Part shown: in pieces, positions 35,398-46,053 of the stretch
Position numbering within the stretch: the first letter of the stretch is position 1
Layout: each line of letters opens with the position of its first letter
Assembly (NCBI RefSeq): GCF_024172165.1
Contig: NZ_JAMZEB010000002.1
Span: 7,895,501-7,959,500 of the forward strand
Length of the DNA stretch: 64,000 nt
Source of the DNA: Nonomuraea thailandensis
GTDB lineage: Bacteria; Actinomycetota; Actinomycetes; Streptosporangiales; Streptosporangiaceae
Direction: 5' to 3'
Program-made: the position numbers and the translations under genes
Notes under the pieces: generated by a model
What the model saw: only the letters and a program-made list of their open reading frames with translations
What the model was told of the DNA's origin: nothing
The model's database searches: none

Positions 35398-36981
35398 TCA
35401 GCCGATGGGCAGCCCTTCGAGCACGCCCAGGATCCCGAGCAGACCGGGAGGCCGCGGGCTCTCCGACGTCATGCGCGCGGCCGGGCGTGGCTCGGGCATG
35501 GCGGCGCAGGTCGTGTCGGGGCGCGGCAGGGTGCCGTCCCGCAGGTACGCGGCCAGGTGACCGTCCAGGCACTTGTTGCCCGACAGCGACACCCCGTGGT
35601 TGCCGCCGCGCTCCAGCACCATGCGGGAGCGGGGGAAGAGCCGGGCCATCTGCAGCGAGCCCTGGTAGGGGGTCGCCGCGTCGTAGCGGGACTGCAGCAT
35701 GAGGAACGGCGGCAGCTTCGGCGAGGAGCGCACCTCCACCGGCTTGCCGCCCCGCACCGGCCAGAACGCGCAGGGGGCGTTGAACCAGGCGTTCGGCCAG
35801 GTCAGGAACGGCGCGTCGCGGTGCAGGGCCTTCATGTCGGTCCGCCACTCCTCCCACTGGCGCGGCCAGCGCGCGTCGCGGCACTGGACGCCGAGGTAGA
35901 TGGCGTAGCCGTTCTCGTCCTCGGCGTCGTTCTTGCCGTGCTTGGCGTAGATGTCGGTGAGACCCTTGACGTCGCCCTGCCGGACGTAGGCGGACCAGGC
36001 CTGGGCGAACTGCGGCCAGACCTTGTCGCTGTAGCCGGACACGGTGAAGGTGTCGTCGAGCTCGCTCGGCCCCACGATGCCCCCGGCCGGCTTCGCGCGC
36101 AGCCGGTCGCGCATCGCGTAGTAGGCGAAGGAGGTCTGCTTGAGCGTGGTGCCCAGCTTGTAGGCGTCGTGGTGCTTGGCGGTCCAGGCCAGGAACTGGC
36201 GGTGCCGACGTTCGAAGGCGCGGTCCTGCGCGAGGTTCGAGTCGTACCAGACGCCTGTGGGGTCGACGCTGCTGTCCATGACCATGCGCTTGACGCGGCC
36301 CGGGAAGAGGGTGGCGTAGACGGCGCCGAGGTAGGTGCCGTACGAGTAGCCGAGGTAGCTGATCTTCCCCTCGCCCAGGGCGGCGCGGATGGTGTCCATG
36401 TCCCTGGCGGAGTTCTCGGTGGTGAGGTGCGGCAGCAGCCAGGCCCACCGCTGGCCGCAGCGGGAGGCGTACTCGGCGGCCCTGGCGAGCAGCACCTTCT
36501 CCTCCGCCTTGCCGTGCGGCACCGCGTCGGGCCGCGGGGCCTTGTAGTACGTGGCGGGGTCCACGCAGTGCACGGACGGCTCGCTGGCGCCGACGCCGCG
36601 CGGGTCGAACCCGATGATGTCGTACCGCTCGGCCACGTCCGCGGGCAGTGACGTGGCGACGTACTCGGTCAGGTCACGCCCCGACGACCCCGGCCCTCCG
36701 GGGTTGATCAGCAGCGAGCCCAGATGGCCGGCGTCCCTGGAGACCTTGGCCTTGATCCGGTTGATCGCGATCTTGATCGACTGCCCCATGGGGTGGCGGT
36801 AGTCGAGCGGCACGCGTACGGTGGCGCATTCGAGGGTGACCGAGGCCGTCTTCCCCGCCACCTTGGGACAGGCCTCCCACACCACAGGCGCCTTCCTGCC
36901 GGCCACCGCAGCCCCGTCCGCGCTCACGACCCCCGCGACGAGCACCGCCAGCCCGGCGACAACCCCCATAACCCGCTTCAC
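35398..36981 (-). CDS. Secreted alpha/beta hydrolase, tripeptidyl aminopeptidase-like
   Basis: 527 aa. The signal peptide is MKRVMGVVAGLAVLVAGVVSA. The nucleophile elbow GYSYGTYLG is near 210-218 and the oxyanion region LLINPGGPGSSG near 90-101. The TAP-like C-terminal domain has catalytic Asp in QSRYDAATP and His in GGNHGVS. It resembles Streptomyces SlpD/SlpE and Tap enzymes, which remove tripeptides from secreted proteins. The C-terminus is Pro-rich. It stands alone on the minus strand, divergent from the glucuronoyl esterase gene. Confidence 0.9.
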   Translation of the reverse strand: MKRVMGVVAGLAVLVAGVVSADGAAVAGRKAPVVWEACPKVAGKTASVTLECATVRVPLDYRHPMGQSIKIAINRIKAKVSRDAGHLGSLLINPGGPGSSGRDLTEYVATSLPADVAERYDIIGFDPRGVGASEPSVHCVDPATYYKAPRPDAVPHGKAEEKVLLARAAEYASRCGQRWAWLLPHLTTENSARDMDTIRAALGEGKISYLGYSYGTYLGAVYATLFPGRVKRMVMDSSVDPTGVWYDSNLAQDRAFERRHRQFLAWTAKHHDAYKLGTTLKQTSFAYYAMRDRLRAKPAGGIVGPSELDDTFTVSGYSDKVWPQFAQAWSAYVRQGDVKGLTDIYAKHGKNDAEDENGYAIYLGVQCRDARWPRQWEEWRTDMKALHRDAPFLTWPNAWFNAPCAFWPVRGGKPVEVRSSPKLPPFLMLQSRYDAATPYQGSLQMARLFPRSRMVLERGGNHGVSLSGNKCLDGHLAAYLRDGTLPRPDTTCAAMPEPRPAARMTSESPRPPGLLGILGVLEGLPIG

Positions 36982-37105
36982 TCGGCCCCCTTCCTTGTCA
37001 TAGGCCCTGCGATGCTCCCGCGAGCGACCGGCCGATGACTCGGAGTATGGGGAAATGCTTGCCGTTCTGTGATGTCACCGTGGCAGTGTGTGACGGATCC
37101 GGATT

Positions 37106-37278
37106 GAAAACTTTCGGGAAACTGCACTCACCGCGGCTTCCAGCACTCTTATTTCAGCTATTTTCCGATACTTTCGGCTCTGCCTCCGCCATCTCAGCAG
37201 GACAAAGACCGGAAAGGTGCCGCCGCTTCCGAAATATTTCGAGACATTATTGACATATTTCGAGGAGCTTCCCAAACT
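37106..37278 (+). promoter_or_regulatory. Control region of the glucuronoyl esterase gene
   Basis: The 331-bp gap 36982-37312 is unusually AT-rich for this window. It holds GAAAACTTTC (37106-37115) and GAAATATTTC (37231-37240), both GAAA-N2-TTTC, plus half sites ACTTTCGG and ATATTTCGAG. The half site near 37256 overlaps a TTGACA -35 (37250-37255), which is 17 bp from a weak -10 CAAACT (37273-37278). GAAA/TTTC boxes are known upstream of actinomycete xylanase genes; I make the link by resemblance. Confidence 0.5.
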
Positions 37279-37312
37279 GATCGCCAGCACCCCACTCGGA
37301 AGGGAGAGCCCT

Positions 37313-39481
37313 GTGATCATCGGCTTGGCCCGCTCCAGACTCGTCGCGCTGGCGGTGGCGACGACGCTCTCGATCACCGGAGCGATGACGGTTGCATCCA
37401 CCGAGGCCGCGGCGGCGGCCGGAGTCGAGGACGAGGGCGCCGACTGCGCCGTGCCCGGCCTGCCCGACGCGGGCTCGTTACCCACCGTCTCCAGGCTCCC
37501 CGACCCCTTCACCAAGCTGACCGGCACCCGCATCGCCACCAGGGCCGACTGGCGATGCAGGTGGCAGGAGATCAAGAAGCTGGCGGAGAAGTTCGTCTAC
37601 GGCGAGAAGCCGCCCAAGCCGTCCAGCGTCACGGGCACGGTCACCAGGACCGGCATCAGCGTGAACGTCTCGCACAACGGCAGGACCGCCGGCTTCTCGG
37701 CCGGCGTGGACCTGCCCAGCGGCACGGGCCCCTTCCCCGCCGTCGTCGTCCTGGGCGGGCTCGGCGCCGACACGGCCACGATCAAGGCGGCCGGCGCCGC
37801 CGTCATCAGCTACGACCCCCTCGCGGTCGGCCGGGAGGGCACGCCGCGCAACAACAAGCAGGGCGCCTTCTACAACATCTACGGCGCCTCCAGCGGCACG
37901 GGCGTCCTGGCCGCCTGGGCGTGGGGCGTGAGCCGGATCATCGACGTCATCGAGCAGTCGGGCGGCACCATCCTGCGGGCGGACGCGACCGGCGTCACCG
38001 GCTGCTCCCGGTACGGCAAGGGCGCCTTCGTGGTCGGCGCCTTCGACCAGCGCATCGCGCTGACCATGCCCATCGAGTCCGGCAGCGGCGGGGTCGCCGC
38101 GTTCCGCTCGATCCCCGGCGAGAGCGGCGCCCAGCCGCTGAGCAGCGCCTACTCCGAGCAGCCGTGGCTCGGCGACGCGTTCAGCTCCTTCACGGGCAGC
38201 CCGGGCAGGCTGCCCGTGGACACGCACTCGGTGGTGGGCATGATCGCGCCGCGCGGCCTGTTCATCATGGACAACCCGCACATCGACTGGCTCGCCGCCA
38301 GATCCGCGAGCGTCGGGGCCCTGGGCGGCGCGGAGGTCTACAAGGCACTCGGCGCCGGCGGCAACATCACGTACTGGTCGGCCGTCCAGGACGGCACCCA
38401 CTGTGCCGGCAGGCCGGAATGGCGCACCCCGCTCCAGCAGAACATCCAGAAGTTCCTCCTGAACACCGGCAGCTACACCGGCTCGATGCGGATCGCGTCC
38501 AACAAGAGCGGCAACCTGGCCGAATGGCGCGACTGGACGACCCCTGCCCTCACCGACGGCGGCGGCGACACCACCGCGCCCAGCACCCCCGGCACCCCGG
38601 CCGCCTCCGGCGTCACGGCCACCGGCGCCACCCTCACCTGGGCCGCCTCCACCGACCAGGGCGGCTCCGGCCTGGCCGGCTACGACGTCCACCACGAGCA
38701 GGGCGCCACCGACCCACGGCTCGGCCAGTCCGCCACCAACTCGATCACCCTCACGGGGCTGACGGCGAACACCCAGTACCAGGTCTACGTACGGGCCCGC
38801 GACGGCGCGGGCAACCTGTCGGCGAGCTCCTCGCCGGTCACCTTCACCACGACCGGCGCCGGCGGTGACACCTCACCGCCGACGGCCCCGGCCGGCCTGG
38901 CCGCCTCGGCGACCACCTCCACGGGCACGACGCTGACCTGGACGGCCTCGACGGACGACACCGGAGTCGCGGGCTACGAGATCCTGCGCGCCGCGGGCGC
39001 GACGGGCGGCACGTTCACCCAGGCAGGCACCTCGGCCACCACCTCGTACACCGACACGGGACTGACCCCGAGCACCACGTACCGCTACCAGGTGAGGGCG
39101 CGCGACGCCGCGGGCAACACCTCACCGGTCTCCGGCACCGCCCAGATCACCACCCAGCCCGGCACGTCCACCGGCGCCTGCGCGGCCACCGGGACCGTGC
39201 AGACGCAGTGGTCGACCGGCTACGTCATCCAGCCGCTCACGATCACCAACACCGGCACCTCGGCCATCACCGGCTGGACGGTCACCTTCACCCTCCCCGC
39301 CGGCCACACCCTCTCCGGCTCCTGGAACGGCACCGTCACCACCAGCGGCCAGACCGTCACCATCAGGAACGTCGCCCACAACGGCACGATCGCCGCCGGC
39401 GCGAGCAACAGCAGCGCCGGCTTCCAGGTGACCCGCCCGAGCGGCAGCACGGCGGTCCCGTCGGGCTACGCCTGCGCCTGA
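37313..39481 (+). CDS. Secreted glucuronoyl esterase (CE15) with two FN3 domains and a CBM2
   Basis: 722 aa from GTG 37313, preceded by a GGAAGGGAGAG stretch. A signal peptide (VIIGLARSRLVALAVATTLSITGAMTVASTEA) is followed by a CE15 domain to about residue 420. Its GCSRYGKGA motif places the nucleophile Ser at 232, with MPIESGSGG and GTHCAG as candidate Glu and His regions. Two fibronectin III domains follow at about 430-520 and 525-615. A C-terminal family 2 carbohydrate-binding module begins ACAATGTVQTQW and ends at the paired Cys (GYACA). CE15 enzymes cut ester links between lignin and glucuronoxylan, so this is a plant cell-wall enzyme. Confidence 0.92.
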   Translation: MIIGLARSRLVALAVATTLSITGAMTVASTEAAAAAGVEDEGADCAVPGLPDAGSLPTVSRLPDPFTKLTGTRIATRADWRCRWQEIKKLAEKFVYGEKPPKPSSVTGTVTRTGISVNVSHNGRTAGFSAGVDLPSGTGPFPAVVVLGGLGADTATIKAAGAAVISYDPLAVGREGTPRNNKQGAFYNIYGASSGTGVLAAWAWGVSRIIDVIEQSGGTILRADATGVTGCSRYGKGAFVVGAFDQRIALTMPIESGSGGVAAFRSIPGESGAQPLSSAYSEQPWLGDAFSSFTGSPGRLPVDTHSVVGMIAPRGLFIMDNPHIDWLAARSASVGALGGAEVYKALGAGGNITYWSAVQDGTHCAGRPEWRTPLQQNIQKFLLNTGSYTGSMRIASNKSGNLAEWRDWTTPALTDGGGDTTAPSTPGTPAASGVTATGATLTWAASTDQGGSGLAGYDVHHEQGATDPRLGQSATNSITLTGLTANTQYQVYVRARDGAGNLSASSSPVTFTTTGAGGDTSPPTAPAGLAASATTSTGTTLTWTASTDDTGVAGYEILRAAGATGGTFTQAGTSATTSYTDTGLTPSTTYRYQVRARDAAGNTSPVSGTAQITTQPGTSTGACAATGTVQTQWSTGYVIQPLTITNTGTSAITGWTVTFTLPAGHTLSGSWNGTVTTSGQTVTIRNVAHNGTIAAGASNSSAGFQVTRPSGSTAVPSGYACA

Positions 39482-39538
39482 CCGCCCTCCGCCCCTGCGC
39501 GATCGGGTCACAGAGCCCTGCCCCGTGCAGGGGCCACC

Positions 39539-39568
39539 GGGTGCGGGCCCGGCTACAGGCCCGCACCC
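39539..39568. terminator. Bidirectional hairpin between the esterase and ispG
   Basis: GGGTGCGGGCC (39539-39549) and GGCCCGCACCC (39558-39568) form a perfect 11-bp stem with an 8-nt loop, between two convergent genes. A smaller CCCTGC/GCAGGG hairpin precedes it near 39515-39532. Confidence 0.7.
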
Positions 39569-39581
39569 GCACGCAGCGACC

Positions 39582-40748
<1,167 letters not shown>

Positions 40749-40787
40749 TTCAACCCTTACTGTGACGACGCTATCCAGTCTAGGTAG

Positions 40788-41978
40788 CTAGCGGGACTGC
40801 CCGGCTGTGAGTTCGGCCGCACGGGCACGGGCCCAGGCATCGGCCGCCAGCACCTCTTCAACGGTGTCGGCGGGGGTGACCTGGTGCTCCTCGACGACCT
40901 TGGCCACGGTGTCGACGATGGCCAGGAACGGCAGCCCGCGCTGCAGGAACGCGTCGAGGCACACCTCGTTGGCGGCGTTGTAGACGGCGGGCGCGGTGCC
41001 GCCCTCCCCGCCGACGTGCCTGGCCAGCGCGACCGCGGGGAACGCCAGGTCGTCGAGCGGCTCGAACGTCCAGGTGTGCGCCTTGGCCCAGTCGATGGGC
41101 CGGGCGGCGCCGGGGACGCGCCGGGGATGACCGAGCGCCAGCGCGATCGGCAGCCGCATGTCGGGCGGGCTCGCCTGGGCGATGGTGGAGCCGTCGACGT
41201 ACTCGACCATGCTGTGGATGATCGACTGGGGATGCACCACGACTTCGATGCGGTCGAAGCCGATGTCGTAGAGCAGGTGCGCCTCGATCACCTCGAGGCC
41301 CTTGTTGACCAGGTTGGCGGAGTTGATGGTGATGTAGGGGCCCATGGACCAGGTGGGGTGGGCCAGGGCCATCTCGGGTGTGACGCCGGCCATCTCCTCG
41401 CGCTTCATGCCCCTGAACGGCCCGCCGCTGGCGGTGATCACGAGCTGCTTGACGCACGAGGGGTCGTAGCCGTCCGGCCCGGCGGCCCACAGGCACTGCA
41501 GCACCGCCGAGTGCTCGGAGTCGACCGGGAGGATCTGCCCCGGCCGGGCCAGCCGCTTGACCAGCGGCCCGCCGATGATCAGCGATTCCTTGTTGGCCAG
41601 CGCGAGCGCCCTGCCCGCCTCCAGCGCGACGAGCGTGGAGGTCAGGCCGAGCGCGCCGGTGATGCCGTTGAGCACCACGTCGCACGGCCACCCGGCCGCC
41701 TCGGCGACCCCTTCGGGGCCGCCCAGCACGGTGGCCTTGGCGCCGTGCGCGGCCAGCGCCTCCTTCAGCGCCGGGACGGCCGACGCGTCGGCCACCGCCA
41801 CCGCCTCGGCCTCGAACCGCGCCGCCTGCCTGGCCAGCAACTCGACCCTGCCGCCCCCCGCCGCGAGCGCGGCGACCTTGAAGCCGCCGGGGTCGGCGGC
41901 GATGACGTCGAGGGCCTGGGTGCCGACCGAGCCGGTGGAGCCGAGCACGACGACGGAGCGGAGGGTCTCTTCATGCAC
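40788..41978 (-). CDS. dxr: 1-deoxy-D-xylulose 5-phosphate reductoisomerase
   Basis: 396 aa, the committing enzyme of the MEP pathway: it converts DXP to MEP with NADPH. SVVVLGSTGSVGTQALDVI is the NADPH-binding site at the N-terminus. The catalytic acids lie in PVDSEHSAVLQCL, and TASGGPFRGM and HPTWSMGPYITINSANLVNKGLEVIEA are signature stretches. I set the start at GTG 41978 (VHEETLRS...) because family members begin just before this motif and GGAGAA lies upstream. A longer in-frame extension reaching 42152 is not supported. Confidence 0.96.
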   Translation of the reverse strand: MHEETLRSVVVLGSTGSVGTQALDVIAADPGGFKVAALAAGGGRVELLARQAARFEAEAVAVADASAVPALKEALAAHGAKATVLGGPEGVAEAAGWPCDVVLNGITGALGLTSTLVALEAGRALALANKESLIIGGPLVKRLARPGQILPVDSEHSAVLQCLWAAGPDGYDPSCVKQLVITASGGPFRGMKREEMAGVTPEMALAHPTWSMGPYITINSANLVNKGLEVIEAHLLYDIGFDRIEVVVHPQSIIHSMVEYVDGSTIAQASPPDMRLPIALALGHPRRVPGAARPIDWAKAHTWTFEPLDDLAFPAVALARHVGGEGGTAPAVYNAANEVCLDAFLQRGLPFLAIVDTVAKVVEEHQVTPADTVEEVLAADAWARARAAELTAGQSR

Positions 41979-42175
41979 GGGTCCATTCTCCCCGCTGTGC
42001 GGCGCGCTCAGGCACGCGGGACCGGGTGCCCATGAATTCCCCTGCTTATGTGACACCCGAGAACCCAGTGAATTTATGACTGAATATCGCCATATCGGAA
42101 TGCGCAAATCTTGAGAAATCTGGATATTGCTACGGCTACCTTCCAAGCTCACCGTCCGGTTTAGGGAGGTTCGTA

Positions 42176-43144
42176 ATGCGCCGCCGCTTCGTCCTGATTT
42201 CCGTCACCACCATGCTCTCCGTCACCTTGACCCCCGCCAGCACGGCTGACGCCCACACGCTGCGCCCCAAGCCCGCCCAGCGGGCCGCCGCCGACACGGC
42301 CGCCGAGCGGCGGCAGGTGCTGACGTACTGGACCGAGAGCCGCATGGAGGCCGCCCAGCCGCTGAAGGCCCCGGCCCCGAAGGCGGAGACGGCGGGTGAG
42401 CCGGAGCGGGGCGCCTCGTTCACCGCCCCGCCCACCCTCGACCTGCAGGCGGCCAGGACCCCGGGTGAGGCGTGGACCGGCGGCGGCGCGGTGACGCGCA
42501 CGACCGGCCGGATCTTCTTCACCACCCAGGCGGGCCGCAACTCCTCCTGCTCGGGCACCGCCGTGACCAGTGCCAACAAGAGCGTGGTGCTGACCGCGGG
42601 CCACTGCGTGAAGATGAGCGGCGCCTTCCACACGAACTGGGTCTTCGTGCCCGGCTACGACAGGGGCGCCCGCCCGTTCGGCACCTGGCCGGCGACCAGG
42701 CTGCTGACCACGCCGCAGTGGAACGCCAGGGAGGACGTCGGCTTCGACGTCGCCGCCGCCGTGGTGGCGCCGCTCGACGGCAGGACGCTGGTGGACGTCG
42801 TCGGCGGCCAGGGCGTGGCCTTCAACCAGCCCCGACGCCGGCAGATGTACGCCTTCGGCTACCCGGCGCTCGCCCCGTACGACGGCTCGAAGCTGATCTA
42901 CTGCAGCGGCAGGGCGTTCGACGACTTCGTGGGCACCGACGACCTCGGCCTGACCTGCAACATGACGGGCGGATCGAGCGGCGGGCCGTGGATGCTGAAT
43001 TTCGCCGAGCCGACCGGGCTCGGCACCCTGAATTCGGTGAACAGCTTCAAATACAGCTTCGCCCCGAACTGGATGCTCGGCCCCTATTTCGGGAACGAGG
43101 CACAGGCCGTCTACCAATCAGCCCAAACGGCCAACGCACTCTGA
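42176..43144 (+). CDS. Secreted trypsin-like serine protease (first of a tandem pair)
   Basis: 322 aa. Signal peptide (about 1-27), then a propeptide with ERRQVLTYWTESRMEAA near 44-60, then an S1/V8-like protease domain. The catalytic triad is His143 (TAGHC), Asp187 (REDVG) and Ser268 (GSSGG). Cys pairs around the His and Ser fit disulfides. GGGAGG precedes the ATG. The next gene encodes a paralogue with the same propeptide motif. Diverges from dxr across 197 bp of AT-richer DNA. Confidence 0.92.
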   Translation: MRRRFVLISVTTMLSVTLTPASTADAHTLRPKPAQRAAADTAAERRQVLTYWTESRMEAAQPLKAPAPKAETAGEPERGASFTAPPTLDLQAARTPGEAWTGGGAVTRTTGRIFFTTQAGRNSSCSGTAVTSANKSVVLTAGHCVKMSGAFHTNWVFVPGYDRGARPFGTWPATRLLTTPQWNAREDVGFDVAAAVVAPLDGRTLVDVVGGQGVAFNQPRRRQMYAFGYPALAPYDGSKLIYCSGRAFDDFVGTDDLGLTCNMTGGSSGGPWMLNFAEPTGLGTLNSVNSFKYSFAPNWMLGPYFGNEAQAVYQSAQTANAL

Positions 43145-43199
43145 GCAATTTACCGAAAGTAGTCACAAGAACACATCACGTGGTGCACACTCGGGGCAC

Positions 43200-44291
43200 A
43201 TGACCTTGAGCACCCCCCTGCTTGCGGCGGCCCCGCTCCTCGCGGGGCTGATCGGCCCCGCGCTCCTCGGCGCGGCACCCGGCCGCCAGCAGGCCGACCA
43301 ACCGGCCGTCGTGCCCGCGCACACGGCCAAGCGGAGCGACATCGTCGAGCACGTCGCCGCCCGCAGCGCCGCCGACCACCGGCGCGTGCTCGACTACTGG
43401 ACGCCCGAGCGCATGGCCAAGGCCCTGCCGATCGGCCTGCTCGACATCGTGACGGACGTGACCGACGGCGGCGACCTGCTGGGCGGCGTCACGGGCGGCG
43501 GGGGCATCCGCACCACCCCCGACCTGACGGGCAAGAAGGCCGACCTGACGCTGCCGCGCAAGCTCATGGGCTCCCACCACCTGACCGCGGCCAGGCCCGA
43601 CACCAGCACGATCGGCTCCCGCTGGATCACCGGCGGCCAGGTGGCCAGGACCACGGGCCGGGTGTTCCTGACCGTGGCGGGGGCCGACTTCGTCTGCTCG
43701 GCCAGCACGGTGAACAGCGCCAACAGGGACGTCGTGGTCACCGCCGGCCACTGCGTCAAGGACGGGGCCGGCGAGTGGGCGGCGAACTGGACGTTCGTCC
43801 CCGGGTACGGCACGAGCGGCCTGCGCCCGTACGGCCAGTACACCGCCCGCCGCATGTTCGTCGCCGGCCCCTGGTCCCGCAGCGGCGACGACAACCACGA
43901 CGTCGGCATGGTGGCCCTGGCCACCTCGCACGGCAGGCACGTGGCCGACGTGGTGGGCACGCAGAAGATCGCGTTCAACGCGGGGCGGGGCGGCCAGGCG
44001 TTCGGCTTCGGCTACCCGGCCGACCCGCCGTACGACGGGGACCACCTGGTCTACTGCGCGGGCCGGCTGAAGAACGACCCGTACGGCCAGACCCGCGACC
44101 AGGGCCTCGGCTGCGACATGACGGCGGGCGCCAGCGGCGGGCCGTGGATGACCGGGTTCGACACGGCCAGCGGCAAGGGCACGATCACGTCCCTGAGCAG
44201 CTTCAAGTACAGCGACGACGAGCGCACGATGTACGGCCCGTACTTCGGCGACGCCGTCAAGGCGCTCTTCGACACCGCGCAGCGCGCCTGA
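43200..44291 (+). CDS. Secreted trypsin-like serine protease (second of the pair)
   Basis: 363 aa. Signal peptide, then a propeptide holding DHRRVLDYWTPERMAKA near 59-75, which mirrors the first protease. A longer pro-region (about 80-140) is rich in Gly/Asp. Triad: His184 (TAGHC), Asp234 (NHDVG) and Ser312 (GASGG). It is separated from the first gene by 55 bp and ends at a strong hairpin. Twin secreted proteases with one propeptide type suggest related activation and perhaps different cleavage preference. Confidence 0.92.
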   Translation: MTLSTPLLAAAPLLAGLIGPALLGAAPGRQQADQPAVVPAHTAKRSDIVEHVAARSAADHRRVLDYWTPERMAKALPIGLLDIVTDVTDGGDLLGGVTGGGGIRTTPDLTGKKADLTLPRKLMGSHHLTAARPDTSTIGSRWITGGQVARTTGRVFLTVAGADFVCSASTVNSANRDVVVTAGHCVKDGAGEWAANWTFVPGYGTSGLRPYGQYTARRMFVAGPWSRSGDDNHDVGMVALATSHGRHVADVVGTQKIAFNAGRGGQAFGFGYPADPPYDGDHLVYCAGRLKNDPYGQTRDQGLGCDMTAGASGGPWMTGFDTASGKGTITSLSSFKYSDDERTMYGPYFGDAVKALFDTAQRA

Positions 44292-44292
44292 T

Positions 44293-44330
44293 CCGGCGGG
44301 CGCCCTGTCCTGGACGGGGCGCCCTGCCGG
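44293..44330. terminator. Bidirectional terminator hairpin
   Basis: CCGGCGGGCGCCC pairs with GGCGCCCTGCCGG with a single bulge, around a loop with TGTCCTGGACGG. It lies between the convergent protease and aldehyde dehydrogenase genes, 2 bp after one stop and 3 bp before the other. Confidence 0.75.
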
Positions 44331-44333
44331 CGG

Positions 44334-45761
44334 TCAGAGCGTCAGGCCGGTCAGCACCATGACCTTCTCGTAGGTGTAGTCCTCCATCGCCGAGTGCAGT
44401 CCCTCGCGGCCGATCCCGGAGTCCTTGACCCCGCCGTACGGCATCTGGTCGGCCCGGTACGAGGGCACGTCGCCGATGATCACGCCGCCCACCTCCAACT
44501 CCCGGTTCGCCCGGAAGGCGGCGTCCAGCGAGCGGGTGAACACCCCGGCCTGCAGGCCGTACTTCGAGTCGTTGACCATCGCGTACGCCTCGTCGATCGA
44601 GGCCGCGGGCTGGAGGATCATGACGGGCCCGAAGACCTCCTCGCACGCCACCTTGGCATCGTGCGGAACGCCGGCCAGCACCGTCGGGGCGACGGTCGCG
44701 CCCTGCCTCGTGCCGCCCGCCAGCACCTGCGCCCCGGCGGCGACGGCCTCCCGCACCCACTGCTCGACCCGCTCGGCGGCGGCCTCCGAGACCAGCGGGC
44801 CCACCTGGGTCTTCTCGTCGGCGGGGTCACCGGTGACGAGCGCGGACACGGCGGGCAGCAGGCGCTCGACGAACGCGTCGTACACGGGCTGCTCGACGAT
44901 CACCCGCTGCACGGCGATGCAGCTCTGCCCGGCCTGGTAGTTGGAGAAGAGGGCGATGCGCCGGGCCGCCCAGTCGAGGTCGGCGTCGGCCAGCACGACG
45001 GCGGCAGCGTTGCCGCCCAGCTCCAGCGTCACGTGCTTGCGCGGCACCTGGTCGGCGATGGCGTAGCCGACGGGCGCGGAGCCGGTGAACGACACCACGG
45101 GCAGCCTCGGGTCCTGGACCAGCGCGGAGGCGCGGTCGTTCTCGATCGGCAGCACCGAGAACATGCCCGCGGGCAGGTCCGTCTCGGCCAGGATCTCGCC
45201 GAGGAGCAGCGAGGACAGCGGCGTGGCGGGGGCGGGCTTGACGATCACAGGAGCGCCGACGGCGATGGCCGGGGCGACCTTGTGGGCGACCAGGTTCAGC
45301 GGGAAGTTGAACGGGGTGATCGCCAGGACGGGGCCCTTGGGCACGCGGGAGACGTAGGCCAGGCGCCCGGCCGCGGCAGGCTCGGTGTCGAGCCGCTGCA
45401 CGCCGCCGGACCAGCGGCGGGTCTCCTCGGCGGCGAAGCGGAACGTGGCCACCGCCCGCGCGACCTCGCCCCGGGCCCACACGATCGGCTTGCCGTTCTC
45501 GGCGGTGATCAGGTGGGCGATCTCGTCGGCCCGCTCGGCGATCCGGCGCGACACGTGGGCCAGGGCCTCCGCCCGTACGTGGACGGGCAGCGCGGCGGCC
45601 TGCGCGGCCACCGCTGAGGCGGCCGCGACGGCCTCCTCGACCTGGGCGTCGGTCGGCACGGAGTGCCTGCCGACCTCCCGGCCGTCATGGGGGTTGGTGA
45701 CAGTGAGCTCGGTGTCCCCGGTCGCGGCGCGGCCGGCCAGCCAGAAGGTACGCACGTCCAT
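44334..45761 (-). CDS. Aldehyde dehydrogenase (succinate-semialdehyde-type)
   Basis: 475 aa NAD(P)-dependent ALDH. Catalytic Glu247 is in TLELGGN and Cys281 in AGQSCIAVQR. NAD-binding runs through ITPFNFPLN and KPAPATP; the chain ends MEDYTYEKVMVLTGL. It is of the phenylacetaldehyde/succinate-semialdehyde group; the nearby GABA aminotransferase makes a semialdehyde substrate likely. ATG 45761 is chosen because GGAG precedes it and family N-termini begin here; the frame continues upstream to 45902. A TetR gene starts 292 bp away in the opposite direction. Confidence 0.88.
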   Translation of the reverse strand: MDVRTFWLAGRAATGDTELTVTNPHDGREVGRHSVPTDAQVEEAVAAASAVAAQAAALPVHVRAEALAHVSRRIAERADEIAHLITAENGKPIVWARGEVARAVATFRFAAEETRRWSGGVQRLDTEPAAAGRLAYVSRVPKGPVLAITPFNFPLNLVAHKVAPAIAVGAPVIVKPAPATPLSSLLLGEILAETDLPAGMFSVLPIENDRASALVQDPRLPVVSFTGSAPVGYAIADQVPRKHVTLELGGNAAAVVLADADLDWAARRIALFSNYQAGQSCIAVQRVIVEQPVYDAFVERLLPAVSALVTGDPADEKTQVGPLVSEAAAERVEQWVREAVAAGAQVLAGGTRQGATVAPTVLAGVPHDAKVACEEVFGPVMILQPAASIDEAYAMVNDSKYGLQAGVFTRSLDAAFRANRELEVGGVIIGDVPSYRADQMPYGGVKDSGIGREGLHSAMEDYTYEKVMVLTGLTL

Positions 45762-45994
45762 GTCTCCGACGTTATGCCAAGGCATGGACCGGGGATTTAC
45801 ACCACGATGCACAACACACCCACGAGGGCTCACCGTTAAGTACAAGCCCCGTTGTATACCCATGATGTAACAGAAGTAGACCCAATTCGGGATGTTTACC
45901 ATGCGGAGTGGTTTGAGCGATCTCCGCTATGGCTAAGTCATCGGGTGCGGGTCTCCAGCGCGGTGGGCCCCCGACTCAGAAAGGCGTGGGCCCC

Positions 45995-46017
45995 GTGACC
46001 GAACAGCGTGAGGTCAC
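45995..46017. promoter_or_regulatory. GTGACC/GGTCAC inverted repeat before the TetR gene
   Basis: GTGACC, 11 nt, GGTCAC, located 37 bp upstream of the TetR start in the 292-bp divergent region 45762-46053. It may be that regulator's operator. The rest of the region is AT-richer and holds promoters that I cannot place with confidence. Confidence 0.4.
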
Positions 46018-46053
46018 AAGGACGCAGAGTTCCTTGGCCACAAGGGAGGTCAG

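Noticed and set aside
45762..45902. N-terminal extension of the aldehyde dehydrogenase
   Set aside because: The extension (FCYIMGIQRG...) is unlike any ALDH N-terminus and falls in AT-richer promoter DNA.
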